Source: Dastarcus helophoroides
Lineage: Eukaryota > Arthropoda > Insecta > Coleoptera > Bothrideridae
Direction: 5' to 3'
Assembly: GCA_028583605.1 (NCBI GenBank)
Contig: CM053327.1
Location: forward strand, 28,880,626 to 28,944,625
DNA length: 64,000 nucleotides
Each line of letters starts with the position of its first letter. Positions within the stretch are counted from its first letter, which is position 1. A model generated the notes under the pieces. The model searched no databases, was not told where the DNA came from, and saw only the letters and a list, made by a program, of their open reading frames with translations. The translations under genes were made by a program, and so were the position numbers. Of this stretch, positions 22,498 through 33,890 are shown piece after piece.

Positions 22498-23922
22498 GAT
22501 CTAGGGGAAGGTCTCTGAAACGTCTTATTATTTAGAAATTACGAATTTATTTTCGAAAAAAATAATTTTGAATTTAAAGTTAAAAGTCTAAAGTAGAAAT
22601 TTTAAAAAATCATAATCGAAATTTAAGAGAAAGAAAAAGTAGTAATTTACAAAATATTTTTTTCTGAAAGTGTGTTAAAATGTCGAATTCGGTTTCGATA
22701 ATGATTGAAATTTTAAGAATAAAATCCATACATTTTCAGAATGGTTTTTAAATGTTCCACTTTTTTGTTTTTAACTAAAATCGAAATTTTCTTAAAATTT
22801 AGACTTAAAACTAGAAATTTAAAATGTTTTCAACAAATTAAAAAAAGAGTTTGAATTTCAAGAAAATGTTGACATTTTTATGAAAAATTGAAATACAAAT
22901 CTTGTTCCCTGAAACCAAGAAAAATTTAAAAACACAATACAGGTTGCTTTAACGCGATCTTCTTCAGAGAGCTACTGTTGTGTTTTTTAATTTTTCTTGG
23001 TTTCAGGGGACAAGATTTGTATTTCAGTTTTTGAAGATAACAAGGGATCAGTCCGTTCCACCAAAAAAAAATTACCAGAGTTGAGTTAAGAAAAACTTTC
23101 GAAATTTCAATTTCAGAAAAAATGAATAAAAAAAAACATGTTGAAATGTCCAGAGCTACTCGAAATGTGTGCAAAAAAGTGGAAAGTTTGAGGCTAAATC
23201 TGATTGTAGAAAAAATTTAAAATTTGTAAATAAATCGACCTTGAAAAAAATTGGTTTACAAAATGACTTTCAGTGTGGAAAAATCAATTTCCATTAAAAT
23301 TTTTCGACTTTGTCCTTAGGTGTCATTTCAAGAAGTTCAAAATCTGAAGAAAAGATGCTAGCAATTTAAAACTTAAGTCATTTTCCATATAAATGCTTAA
23401 AACTAAAAAAAATCTCCTTTAAAATGGAATAGTGAAATTTTGAACTTTGGAGTTATTAAACTTTTCCTCTCTTTCTTGTCACAACAGTATCCCGTGTTAA
23501 AAGTTAGAAATTAATTAACGTCAAGAGAAAGGAAAACAAAATGATTAATTTTCCTAATTAAAGAAAAAGCCAATTTTAAAACCAAAATATTTAACCTTGC
23601 AACTGCGAATTTAATCTCGAAATTTCGACCTCCATTTTAAAATTCTGGTCACGAATAACTACGAATTTCAAAATAAAAATTAAATTTGGAATATAAATCA
23701 AAAACTCGACTTTAAAACTCTAATTTATTTGCAAGTTTGAATTCCAAATTACGAGTTTGAAGTCGAAATTGTTGAGGTTTTTTAGATTTCAAGAAAAAAA
23801 CATGGGAACATTTGGGAAAAATCACCTTTGAGAGGAATCAAAAGTTATTAAAATATACATTTTTTATATCGTTTTCTTTTCTCTTTTGACTTTAATAATT
23901 GGAACATCCATTTACATGTCGA
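22498..23922. other. AT-rich degenerate repeat; no gene
   Basis: Purine-rich and pyrimidine-rich forms of the TCGAAATTT-type repeat alternate. A short-repeat copy is inserted at 22887-23072. No coding exon is supported. Confidence 0.5.
22887..23072 (+). repeat. Short dispersed repeat, copy with decayed centre
   Basis: Both palindromic halves and the GAAGATAACAAGGGATCAG tail are present, ending CCACCAAAAAAAA. The central hammerhead-like region is shortened to CGCGATCTTCTTCAGAGAG and cannot form the full motif. Confidence 0.75.
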
Positions 23923-24486
23923 AAATTTAAAGAAAAAGTCTACAATCAAAATTTTAACAAAAACACTCGATATTTCAAATTTTTCTGGAAATTTCGGTTT
24001 GTTTCCTCGAATTTTAGTTCCCTTGAAATTTCTAAACTCAAAAATTCGACATTTTTTTACAAATTTCTAGTTTTTTTTTCAAATTTCGACTTTTCTCAAG
24101 CATTTCAGTACAAATTTGAAATTCAATTTTGTCCAAATTTCGTAATTTAATTGGATTTGAAAGGGGTGTTTGCGCAAGGGCGGCTAATGGGCGCGCGGTG
24201 GGCCTGTTGTCCTGAGTGCCGACAATAACTAGGTTTTCTGTAAAATTCTGTTTGAACCACAAAACATGTTCGGAACATTTCAGTGTGCTTCTGATGAAAT
24301 ATTGCTATATTCGTGCGTGATCTCTCCTTCAGTTATTCAAAATCATCGACTGATTTACAACAGCCTTTTGCTTCAAATAGTCTATCTCCAGAAAAAATCG
24401 AATGGAGTCAAATGTGGTGACCTAGATAGCCCCATTCGATAAACCACGTCATTATACTCATGGATTTGGAAATGTCTTGTTAAAAT
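23923..24486 (-). pseudogene. Transposase C-terminal remnant with AT-rich lead, copy A
   Basis: The minus strand at 24255-24486 keeps traces of a Tc1/mariner-superfamily transposase end (TFPNPWV-, SNGAI-, then DDFE-like residues), heavily broken. Ahead of it lie AT-rich repeat and a GC-rich GGGCGCGCGGTGGGCC block. The whole unit is repeated directly at 24769. The site GACCTAGATAGCCCCATTCG is the unoccupied version of the hAT target seen in copy B. Confidence 0.55.
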
Positions 24487-24768
24487 ATATGAATTCGGTT
24501 TAGCTGGATTACTTTTCCAACACAATCATGACTCGGAAGGGGAACATTAAAGTCATGACGTAGTTAGTTTCTAGGGTTAAGCGGATAAATAATAATAATC
24601 TCAAAAAGTTGTATGCGCTCGAAGAAGTAACATATGCTCAAATGGAAAAGTAAACAAGTTGGTTGTGAAAATTTATATTTTTAACGTATGTCTTATCAGT
24701 AATTGACAACTGTAAGGTTGAACTACTATCATAATAAACATACTGATGAAAAACGTCATAGATTAAAT

Positions 24769-26275
24769 TAAATTTAAAGAAAAAGTCTACAATCAAAATT
24801 TTAACAAAAACACTCGATATTTCAAATTTTTTCTGGAAATTTCGGTTTGTTTCTTCGAATTTTAGTATCCTTGAAATTTCTAAACCCAAAAATTCGACGT
24901 TTTTTACAAATTTCTAGTTTTTTACCGAATTTCGACTTTTCTCGCATTTCAGTACAAATTTGAAATTCGTTTTTTTGTCCAAATTTCGTGATTTAATTGG
25001 ATTTGAAAGGGGTGTTTTTTTAAAGTTTGCACAAGAGCGGCTGATGGGCGCGCGGTGGGCCGGTTGCCTTGTACACTGAGAGTAACTTGGTTTTTTGTAA
25101 AAGTCCCTTCGGACCACAAATCATATTCGGAACATTCCTGTATGCTTCTGATGAAATATTTCTATATTCGCGCGTGACCTTTCCTACAGCTCTTCGAAAT
25201 CATCGACTGAATTACAACTACCTTCCGCTTCAAATAGCTTCCTCCAGAAAAAGTCGAACGGAGCCAAATGCGGTGACCTAGATTAGTGTTGGAATAATCG
25301 AACGATTTTCAGAATCGAATATATTGAATTCGAATACTTTTGAGAATCGAATATGTATTCGAATACAAAGAATCGAATTATGGGATAATAAAATGTCTAC
25401 TAGAAAAATTGTCTCGGCGGCCTATTCGAGGTATGTGGTGGCGAGATACGACTTTCGATTTCAGTACTTCCGTACCTATGCCCGTAATTGGTAATCCCCT
25501 AATTGAAATATATACATTTCTTAATATAAATAAATCTTGAAGCTTTAGAATTCACATACGTATCTTTAACTTTGATTGGATTCGCATATTGGCACTGTAT
25601 TTCTTAATATTGTTAAATTTCATTATTAATTGAGAACCAGATTTTAAAAAGTACTTAAGCATTTCGTTATTCAATAATTTTATGAGAAGGATGAAGCAAT
25701 AAATTAAAAATAGGTACATATTCGAATGCAGGAGTGTGCGAGCATGATGCGTAACCAACCATTCCGGATAAAAATGATCTCGTATACAAAACCCATTCAA
25801 TAACGCATGTCCAAGATCTCGAATACAAGAATCGGGTACAGTATTCAACATCCGTGAAGTTAAGAATCGGAGATGTAGCGTAGTTAGGAGACCGATTCTA
25901 TTCCCCACTCAGCATTCCTATATTTTGTTGTATCAGACTACCACAATCTCGAATACATACTTTGTATTCGAATACATATTTTGTATTCGAATACATATTT
26001 TGTATTCGAATGCAAGCAAGTACCCGAGAACTTATGAATCATGCGATGACGAGATGTTGCTTGCGCGAGGCGAGAACCGATTCTATTCATATTCTCACTT
26101 CATCTCACGGAGTCTGGGAGTATTCGAATACTTCAGTTGAGAATCGGATGTATTCGAGATCTTTGTAGAATCGAATACATCTCACAACTTGTATTCGAAT
26201 AGCGCAACACTAACCTAGATGACCATTCGATAAAACTACGTCATTATACCGATGGATTTGGAAATGTCCTGTTCA
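24769..26275 (-). pseudogene. Transposase C-terminal remnant, copy B, split by a hAT element
   Basis: It repeats copy A with about 10 percent differences: AAATTTAAAGAAAAAGTC at the start, then GGGCGCGCGGTGGGCC, then broken transposase (minus-strand WSSRSPHLAPFDFF and DDFEEL). It is interrupted at 25284-26212 by an inserted element flanked by ACCTAGAT. After the insertion the match resumes (GACCATTCGATAAAACTACG). Confidence 0.6.
25284..26212. mobile_element. Small hAT-like element with 8-bp target duplication
   Basis: The ends are TAGTGTTGG and GCAACACTA, giving an 8-bp inverted terminus, and the flanks carry ACCTAGAT on both sides exactly. The subterminal parts and part of the interior are rich in TTCGAATAC/GTATTCGAA palindromes, with three near-perfect tandem units around 25955-26010 (ATACATATTTTGTATTCGA). 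There is no transposase, so the element is non-autonomous. The interior ORFs follow from the repeats. Confidence 0.85.
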
Positions 26276-26629
26276 GATACAGTGTGGAACACCCAAATGG
26301 AATAAATTCCGTATCTCAGTTAACCTATAAATTTATGAAAAATCTTGAAACACGTCAATTTTAGATTACAAAATGACGTCCCCCGCCGTATAAATTTCAT
26401 CCCTAGATGCAACCCTCTTCAAGTGACAGTGCAACCACCAAATTTTTAAACCAGAAGCAGAGGGTTATTATCCTTATTTGAAAGGTCTTTTCATTCTCTA
26501 TTCAACAACGTCATGGTTTCCATATTTATTTCAAAAATTAACAGTAAAAACAAATTACTTTCAATTTTTAACAAGAAAATATAAATCTAATATTTTCATT
26601 TAAACAAATAAAAAACAAACCATACTTAA
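26276..26629. other. Intergenic, no gene recognised
   Basis: This non-repetitive AT-rich stretch probably includes the 3' flank of the transposase pseudogene on its right. Nothing coding is seen. Confidence 0.35.
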
Positions 26630-27464
26630 TGTAGGAGATGTTCAAAATGGGCACCTTCAACATCTTGGCAGCATCCTAACCGTGAATAAAAATGTCTCCT
26701 GACATTATTCACATCTCTGGTGTCACCGACGTAATCGCAAGCGTTATTCTTGCTCGTAAGTCAGTTACGTCGCGGGGTTTGGTTTTATATGCTGTACTTT
26801 TCACATAACCCCATAAAAAATCCAGAGGCGCCAGGTCTGGTGATCGTGGTGACCATTCTATCGTACGTCGTCTCCCTATCCAGCGATTTGGAAATGTAAA
26901 ATCGAGATATTGCCGGACATTGACTTGGTAGTGTGATACTGCTAGAACCATATTACATTAGCTGGAACGTGTGGATTTTTTTCAGCTGGATCTAAGTTTA
27001 CCAAAGCTGGTACAATGTTGTTTTGGAGCAATACTGAATAATTATCTCCATTTAAATTTCCATCAATGAAAAATGGACCAATGACAGGACCTCCTATAGC
27101 CCAAACATTAGCTTTCTCAGGGTTCTGTGTATGCAATTCTCTCATCCAGTGGGGATTTTCACTAGCCCAATAGCGACGGTTTTGACGATTTACATGACCG
27201 TGAAGAGTAAAAGTGGACTCATCAATTTTTGAAGATAACCAAGGACCACCAAAATTCGAATCATATTTCGTCAGAGAAAATAACTTCCTTTTGCCTTAGA
27301 AAATTCTAACCTCTTTGCGTAGATAAGACAACAAAGTGACACCTGACAGATCAACTGAAGCAATCAATAAGTAATCGAATGCCTTCTTCTCTATGTCTTC
27401 TTTTAACAAAAAACTTGATGACTTTTGATTTGAACACCCGATATAAGTCTCCGGTAATATGTTC
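26630..27464 (-). pseudogene. Tc1/mariner-superfamily transposase, broken
   Basis: Minus-strand motifs in order are [87 protein letters not shown], then KPRDVTDLRARIT. This is the DDE-domain half of a transposase common in arthropod genomes. At least one frameshift separates the two halves near 26945, and PDLAPLDF lacks one residue of the usual FFLWG. The tail module of the short repeat (GAAGATAACCAAGGACCA) is inserted near 27222-27247. The 5' part (27290-27460) resembles a second fragment at 35335-35515. A hAT element starts at 27473. Confidence 0.8.
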
Positions 27465-27472
27465 AGCTTAGC

Positions 27473-30400
27473 CAGGGGTCAGTAAACTTTTAAGTCAAAA
27501 GAGCCAACTGCAATAAAAAAATTGGTTTCGAGCCACAAATTTTCTGATTTTACATTTAATTTCAAAATTAAATCAGATACATCAGCCAAATATGGGACAG
27601 GGAGAGACCCCCTTAACTCATGTAGTCAAACGAAAACATATTCAACCCAAAAGATCTTTTATTTCTCAAAATTTGGAGCTTTATTTTAAAATCTGCCTTT
27701 TTTCTCGCAAATTCTACTTTTTATAACTCTTCTCTGTATTCGTCTTTGCTTAACTATGTACTCATAAAATTAGATTTGTTTCCCTAAATCTTCCTTTCTT
27801 CTGAAAAATGTCTGAAATCTGTAAAAATGTTTACTTTTTTCTAATTCGACTCACTAAAAGATTCGACTTATTTCTCAAAAATGCATTTTTTGTCGATTTC
27901 TTAGTAAATAAAAGTAAAAACTTGAAGTAATAATTTGGAGATTTTAAATAAAAGAGTTTTTGAAGATTTCGACCTTCTCCACAAAGTTTTCTTTTTCGAA
28001 ATTTAAATCTATTCGTAAATTTGACTTTTTTTCAAATTACATTTTTTTGACTTTATTCTAAATTGCGACTTTTTTTCGAAATTTCTATGCTTTTTAAATA
28101 ACGTTTCTTTTCCAAATTTTACCATTTCCCTCAAATATTGACTTCTGCTCAACATTTAAACTTTTATTTATTTTCTGGAAATTTTCCAAAATTAGGTGTT
28201 TCTCGAAATTCCAACTTTTAACTGAAAATTCGATATTTTATTATGTTTCTGCAAGCTGCGATTTTATCGACGAAATTCGCCTATTTCCAGAAGGTTTGAC
28301 TTTAAAAATTTAATTTTGTTCTTAAAATTTGACTTTCTTTGGGAAACTTTTTTTAAAGTTCGACCCTTTTCTCGAGACTAAAAGTTTTATCGACATTTCC
28401 TTCTATTTAGAAATTATTTTACCAATATTTTCAAAATTCGAATTTTTCTGAAAATTTGAACTTTTTTTATCCATCCTGTTCTCGAAATTTTAATTTATTC
28501 TCAAAATTTAACTTTCTGTGGAAAATTGCAAATTACATACTTTCTTCTTCTCTGAAAAAGTTCAACTTCTTAAAATTCGACAATTTTTTCTAAGCTTTGA
28601 GTTTTTTACTCTTTTTTCTTTTCGAGATTTTACAGTTTTTCACAAAATTCAAATTTGTCTAAAAATTTCAGGTTTTTAAATTTGTTCTGGGTTTTCAATC
28701 TATTATCAAAATTCGATGTTTTTTTCATAAAATTTTGCTTTTTTGAAAATTTTTGACAAATTCATATTTTTCGAAATCTCTTTTTTTTCAAAGTTCGAAT
28801 TTTTCCGGAAACATCAACTTTTATTTCGAACGAAATTCATATCTCAAAGTTTGATTTTTTTTTCTTAAAATTTGACTTTCTCTAGGAAATTTTAACCTTT
28901 TTTTTAAAGTTTAACACTTCTCGAAATTAAAAGTTTTATCGACATTCTCTTTCCTTTTGAAATTATTTTAACAATTTTCTCAAAATTCGATTTATCTGAA
29001 AATTTGGGTTTTTTTTAATTCGTCTTGTTTTTGAAATTCCAAATTTATTTTAAAAATTTAATTTTCACTGGAAAATTGCAAATTTTTATCGAAATTTTTA
29101 TCGACTTTTTTAAAGACCGACACTTTCTTAATCTTCCAGTTTATTTTTACAATTTCTCTTTTGTATAAAAATTTCAAGTTCTTAAATTTGTTTTGAGTTT
29201 TAATCTATTGTCGAAGTTCGACTTCTTTTTGGAATTTTGTCCTTATTTGCGAACTTTAGCCAAACTCATTTTTTGAATCTCTTAATTTTTCTCAATTTTT
29301 TTTTGAAATCTTTTCCTTTTTCTGAAACATTGGCTTTTTCTGGGAAATTTTGATCTTTTTTTAAAGTTAAACACTTCTCGAAATTTTCTTGCAATTTTCT
29401 TTCGAAATTATTGTACAAATTTTCTCAATATCTAAATTAAACTGAAAATATGGTTTTTTTAAAATTGTCTTCCTTTCTAAATTTCAAATTGATTCCCAAA
29501 CTTTAACTTTCTCTGAAAAATTGTAAATTTGTTGTCAAAGTTTCGAGCTTTTCTTCAAATTTAGACCTTTTCCTTGATTTTTTTCCTAAAATTTGAGCTT
29601 TTTCTCTTCTCTATAAGACTTTCACTTTTTTAAATTTCAACTTTTTGTTCTAAGCTTCCAGTTTACTCTTATAATTTCTTTTTTTGAAATTTTGCAATTT
29701 TTCAAAAAATTCAAAATTGTCTACAAATTTCAGGTTTTAAATTTGTTTTAGGTTTCAATCTATTGCCGAAATTCGACGTTTTTTTTTAAAATTTTCCTGT
29801 CTGAGAATTTTCGATAAATTCATTTTTTTTCGAAATCTCTCCCTTTTTCCCAATTAGGCAAATCATTGTTTTAATCTCTTCATTTCTCCCAATTTTTTTA
29901 TCCAAATTCTTAAAATTTGGTTTTTTCTGGGAAAATTTGACCTTTTTTTAAAGTTTAACCCTTTCTTGGAATTTTCTTTCGAAAGTATTTTAACAATTTT
30001 CTTAAAATTCGAATTTATCTGAAAATTTAGAGTTTTTTTTTAATTCGTCTTGTTCTCGAAATTGAAAATTTATTCTGAAAATTTAGCTTTCTCTGGAAAA
30101 TTGCAATTTTTTATGGACATTTCGAGCTGTTCTAAACTTTTTCCATGAAATTCTTCCTAAAATTAGACTTTTTTCTCCTTCTCTGAAAAACTTCGACTTT
30201 TTTAAAGATCGACAATTTTTTTAAGGTCCCACTTAATTTTTACAATTTCTCTTTTCGAAATTTTACTATATTTCAAAAAATTCAAATTTGTTAGGTTTTT
30301 AATTTGTCCTGGGTTTCAATCTATTGTCGAATTTCTACGTTTTTTTTTCTAAGATTGTACCTTTTATTAAAAGTTTTTGATAAATTCATATCTTTCGAAA

Positions 30401-31118
30401 TCTCTCTCTTTTTCTCAATTTTTGTGGAATCTCTTCTTTTTTCTCAATTTTTTCAAAGCCTCTTTCTTCTTCTTAATTTTTTCGAAATCTCTTTCTATTT
30501 CTCAATTTTTGTGGAATCTCTTCTTTTTTCTCAATTTTTTCAAAGACTCTTTCTTCTTCTTAATTTTTTCGAAATCTCTTTCTTTTTCTCAATTTTTGTG
30601 GAATCTCTTCTTTTTTCTCAATTTTTTCAAATACTCTTTCTTTTTCTTAATTTTTTCGAAATCTCTTTTTCTCAAAATTAGGCCTTTTTTTATTTCGGAC
30701 TTTGATATTTGCCGTTTCTGTAAATTTAGATTTTTTCCCCAAAAAGTAATTCACGAAATCTCAAGGTTGTAGAAAATTTACAAATAAAAAAATAAAAATC
30801 ATAAGAAAAATATTTTTTAGAAATTTCGACTCCCCAAGTTGGTCTTTTTCTAGAAATTTCAAATTTCATGTGTTTTTTCAAAATATTAATATAAATCAAT
30901 TAAAAATTTCGGAAAAATGCTTCTTGAATTTATAACTTTGTGTTAAAATTGAAGTAAAACGTAAAAATTCCTAGAAAAGTATTTTTGGAAATTTCGACTT
31001 CTGCAGGTCACTTGTTTAATGAGTGTCTGCATGTCTGTCCACCCCAGCTTTTATTTATTTTGTTAGCGGAATTTAAAGAGCCGCATGCGGCTCCCGAACC
31101 GCGGTTTGCCGACCCCTG
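27473..31118 (-). mobile_element. hAT-like element (3.6 kb) with near-perfect 8-bp target duplication
   Basis: The left end is CAGGGGTCAGTAAACTTTTA and the right end is GCGGTTTGCCGACCCCTG. The flanks are AGCTTAGC and AGCTAAGC, one base apart. Both terminal regions match the element at 56010-58928 in opposite orientation: AGAGCC, CCACAAATTTT, AATTAAATCAGAT and GTAGTCAAACGAAAA at one end, GCATGCGGCTC at the other. The interior is the TCGAAATTT-type degenerate repeat. No transposase is seen, so it is non-autonomous. Confidence 0.85.
30396..30656. repeat. 87-bp tandem repeat, three units
   Basis: The word TTTCGAAATCTCT recurs with its C at 30396, 30483, 30570 and 30657, an exact 87-base period. 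Units are nearly identical (GGAATCTCTTC and CAATTTTTTCAAA inside each). Because 87 is a multiple of three, two frames stay open and give repetitive hydrophobic peptides, which I do not regard as genes. Confidence 0.85.
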
Positions 31119-31126
31119 AGCTAAGC

Positions 31127-31620
31127 AAATTACAGTAAGAAGAATTCAGGCGTCATTTTAATGCATAGACATTATACTGTGATTGCAGAACAGCACCTGT
31201 TTCAATAATGATAATCAACAATCCATGACACTAATTGTCGAAGAATGAAGATTTCGTAGCGGAAACAAGAATCTATCTAGTTCGAATTACATATTTATAG
31301 GCTCATTGTTAACTCCCAACGACGATTTCTAGCAGGAAATTCGCCATTTTTAACAAAAGACAATCATCGAATCAATATTTTTACTGTTCTAAATTGAATC
31401 ATTAAGATTTCATTCGAGATAAATGGTGAAACCGAGTTCCTTTCAATTCTGTAATTTCATATTGCTTCTTCTACTCTTAGATAGTTCTACTTTTGAGTGG
31501 TGGATTAAACCGGGGTCTCAAACAGTAAAACTTTCGTGGCTCTTGTTAGAAAAAGTGTCAGAAAAACTTCGTTTACAAATAACTAACATTTCTAGCTTTT
31601 TTTTTTCAAATTCAGTATGT
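31127..31620. other. Intergenic, no gene recognised
   Basis: This is mixed-composition DNA to the right of the hAT insertion. It may be the continuation of the interrupted transposase element's flank. No coding signal. Confidence 0.35.
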
Positions 31621-31721
31621 AATATAAATACAAATCTTGTCCCCTAAAACCAAAAAAGATTAAAAAACGTAACAAAGGTTGCTCTAACGCGTTTTGACAG
31701 CCAAGCTCAGAGAGAGTAAGT
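31621..31721 (-). repeat. Short dispersed repeat, half copy, decayed
   Basis: It has the left half only (ACAAATCTTGTCCCC, ACAAAGGTTGCTCTAACGCG, GACAGCCAAGCTCAGAGAG). The core reads CTGAGC instead of CTGAAGATGATAGC, so the hammerhead-like fold is lost. Confidence 0.7.
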
Positions 31722-31821
31722 AATGTCGAAAATTCAAGTTTTTTCAGAACTTAAACTTTCTAAAGTGAAAATTTCGATTTCTTCCTACAATTTTGATTCG
31801 ATTGAAAGTTGGAGACTTTTT

Positions 31822-31945
31822 TATATAAATTATGTTTTTTTTACATAAATTATGGTTTTATTACATAAATTATGGTTTTTTACATAAATTATGGTTTTTT
31901 TTTACATAAATTAGGTTATTTTCACATAAATTATGGTTTTTTTCC
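31822..31945. repeat. About 20-bp minisatellite, six units
   Basis: Units follow the pattern TTACATAAATTATGGTTTTT with variation in the length of the T-run. The array sits in the AT-rich degenerate repeat. Confidence 0.85.
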
Positions 31946-33497
31946 CCGAAATTCGACTTTTTCGTAAAATTTGGAGTTCCCACTTTCAATGACCACTTTT
32001 TTTACAAAAATTTCACTTTGAACGGAAAATCTCCAACTTTTCTCACAATTTTAAATTCAGTTTCAATTTTTCTGTTTCTTCAAGTTGCAACAGCAAATAC
32101 AAAAATTTTAGAATCTTTTTTTCAATGTAGAGTTTCTTTTTGAGATATAAGATTTATCTCGACTTCCATCCAGTAATTGTATAAGGAAGTAATAACCGGA
32201 AGAACGTAAGTGGATAATTTTGTTTGCTAATTTCTTAATACATTCCTAACTATCTAGATATGCGTTAAGTAATTATTATGAGAAACCATTTAGCAGCTAT
32301 CATCTCAACGTCCTCAGTTGCGTATACTTTCTAAAGGAAATTCCAGTAAAATAGCATTTTTCAACCATTTAGAGCTACGAGAAGCGTTCAAAGTAGAGGA
32401 TTTGCAGATAAACAGTTATCAGCGCTACGTTCTTGCTTAATACAGAAGAAGAACGTTAATTAAACGTGAAATCGTAGACGCACCTTGTTCTAAAGGTCAT
32501 CCATTTCGCCTCTGGTCAAACACTAAATACTACCATTCCTAAGATCGGTTTTGCTCGTACCAGCTAATCTCGAACGGATTTGGCAATCGAATTAGAAATT
32601 GCTTGCATTTTTAAAGACTTTGTAAACAAGCAGTCATTAAATAAACAATAACGTTTATTACTTTACATGCTTCAGCTCTTCAGTTGCGTTTTTTATAGCC
32701 GACTGATTGCCTTCAAATGAACGTTCAATATTCGTGTTCACGCAAAAGATTAACAAAGAATTTATTACATTTAATGACAACTCTCACATGTGGAGTATGT
32801 AAATGTTGCTAACGCTCCCGTTTTAGATATACCTCATTGTAATTATCATGCACCGTTAAATTAACATAAAATGCATTTAAAAGTGAATTTTTGCAATCGA
32901 CGTATGAGCGAAAGTTTAAAATTGGTGCCGCGTCAGTTGAGTGTAAATACGCAGCTCGTTGGGTTCTTAGTCTCTGGGTACTTATAATTATAATTACAAC
33001 AAACAATATACATTGTAAAATTTACTCAATAGCGATTTTATTTCCCATGTTTGAGATACGATCTATTGTCAGAAATCGCAAAAGCATTAAATGTCATCGA
33101 GATGCTGTGACGCAAAAGGCAAAAGCCAAAAGCATAAATGTCAGTGGTTCAGTTTACTTTGGTTTACGTTACGTTTAGTTTACTATATTACTATGAATGT
33201 GCAATTTAAATATCCGAGTGACACGCCCTAAGAAATAAGCTGGCTCTTAAGCTAAAGTTTTATGGAATATATCTTCTATCTTCTACCTATCTTCCATATT
33301 AAAATATTGAAGTGTATGTTATTTCAAAGTTCTTTTATAAGCTCCTATCGTTTTTTTACATGTTTTAGCGAGGGTGATCTGAGAAGTTTCCGACCTAACA
33401 AAGACACAAGACATTTTTTTCTTTAATTTTTTAAAATTTTAACATTGGCAATGTTTATGTTGAGATATGGGGTGAAGTTTCGGGTTTTCGTTCAAGC
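31946..33497. other. Intergenic, no confident gene
   Basis: The first part is AT-rich repeat; from about 32150 the sequence is more complex. A 50-base passage near 33371-33415 (AGTTTCCGACCTAACAAAG) recalls the ends of mariner elements, but no partner end was found. Confidence 0.35.
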
Positions 33498-33674
33498 TTG
33501 AGAGAACGCGGTGTCGTTCCCTCTGACATACTCGCCAGTCGAGCGCTCTCGGCGTCGAGAGGCCGGCGTGAAAACTGGGAGAATGTTAAGTTTACAGTTC
33601 ACCGCAGTACACCATATTCGTTTAATCCAGTGACATTTCATTGGATAAGGCAATCAGCTGCGGATATTAAGAGT

Positions 33675-33890
33675 ATGAGAAATAGCGAAAAGTGTAAGAC
33701 ATATCGAAAGCGTAAAAAACGTTTACGAGAGATTGAAAATAGAGAATCTAGTGAGTTAAGTACGAAAACACCGCTAACAAAAACTGAACACAGTAGGCGG
33801 TATTGTGAGCATGTAAAGATGCGCAAACTTAAAGGTTCTGAAGTTTACACGGGCTACCCAAGTCAGCGGCCCTTAATTGAGGGGTTATAA
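33675..33890 (+). CDS. Small basic ORF of unknown function, possibly transposon-derived
   Basis: The first ATG of the open frame is at 33675. The frame stays open upstream to about 33498, but that end has no ATG. The predicted 71 residues begin MRNSEKCKTYRKRKKRLREI and include TKTPLTKTEHSRRYCEH, ending at a TAA. Repeated RKRKK and SRRYxEH segments are a pattern I associate with insect proteins of mobile-element origin. No domain is certain. It could also be one exon of a longer gene. No polyadenylation signal was assigned. Confidence 0.3.
   Translation: MRNSEKCKTYRKRKKRLREIENRESSELSTKTPLTKTEHSRRYCEHVKMRKLKGSEVYTGYPSQRPLIEGL

Noticed and set aside
30304..30772. Two overlapping ORFs of 125-131 residues with repeated hydrophobic segments
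   Set aside because: They come from the 87-bp tandem repeat; overlapping open frames with the same period show no coding constraint.
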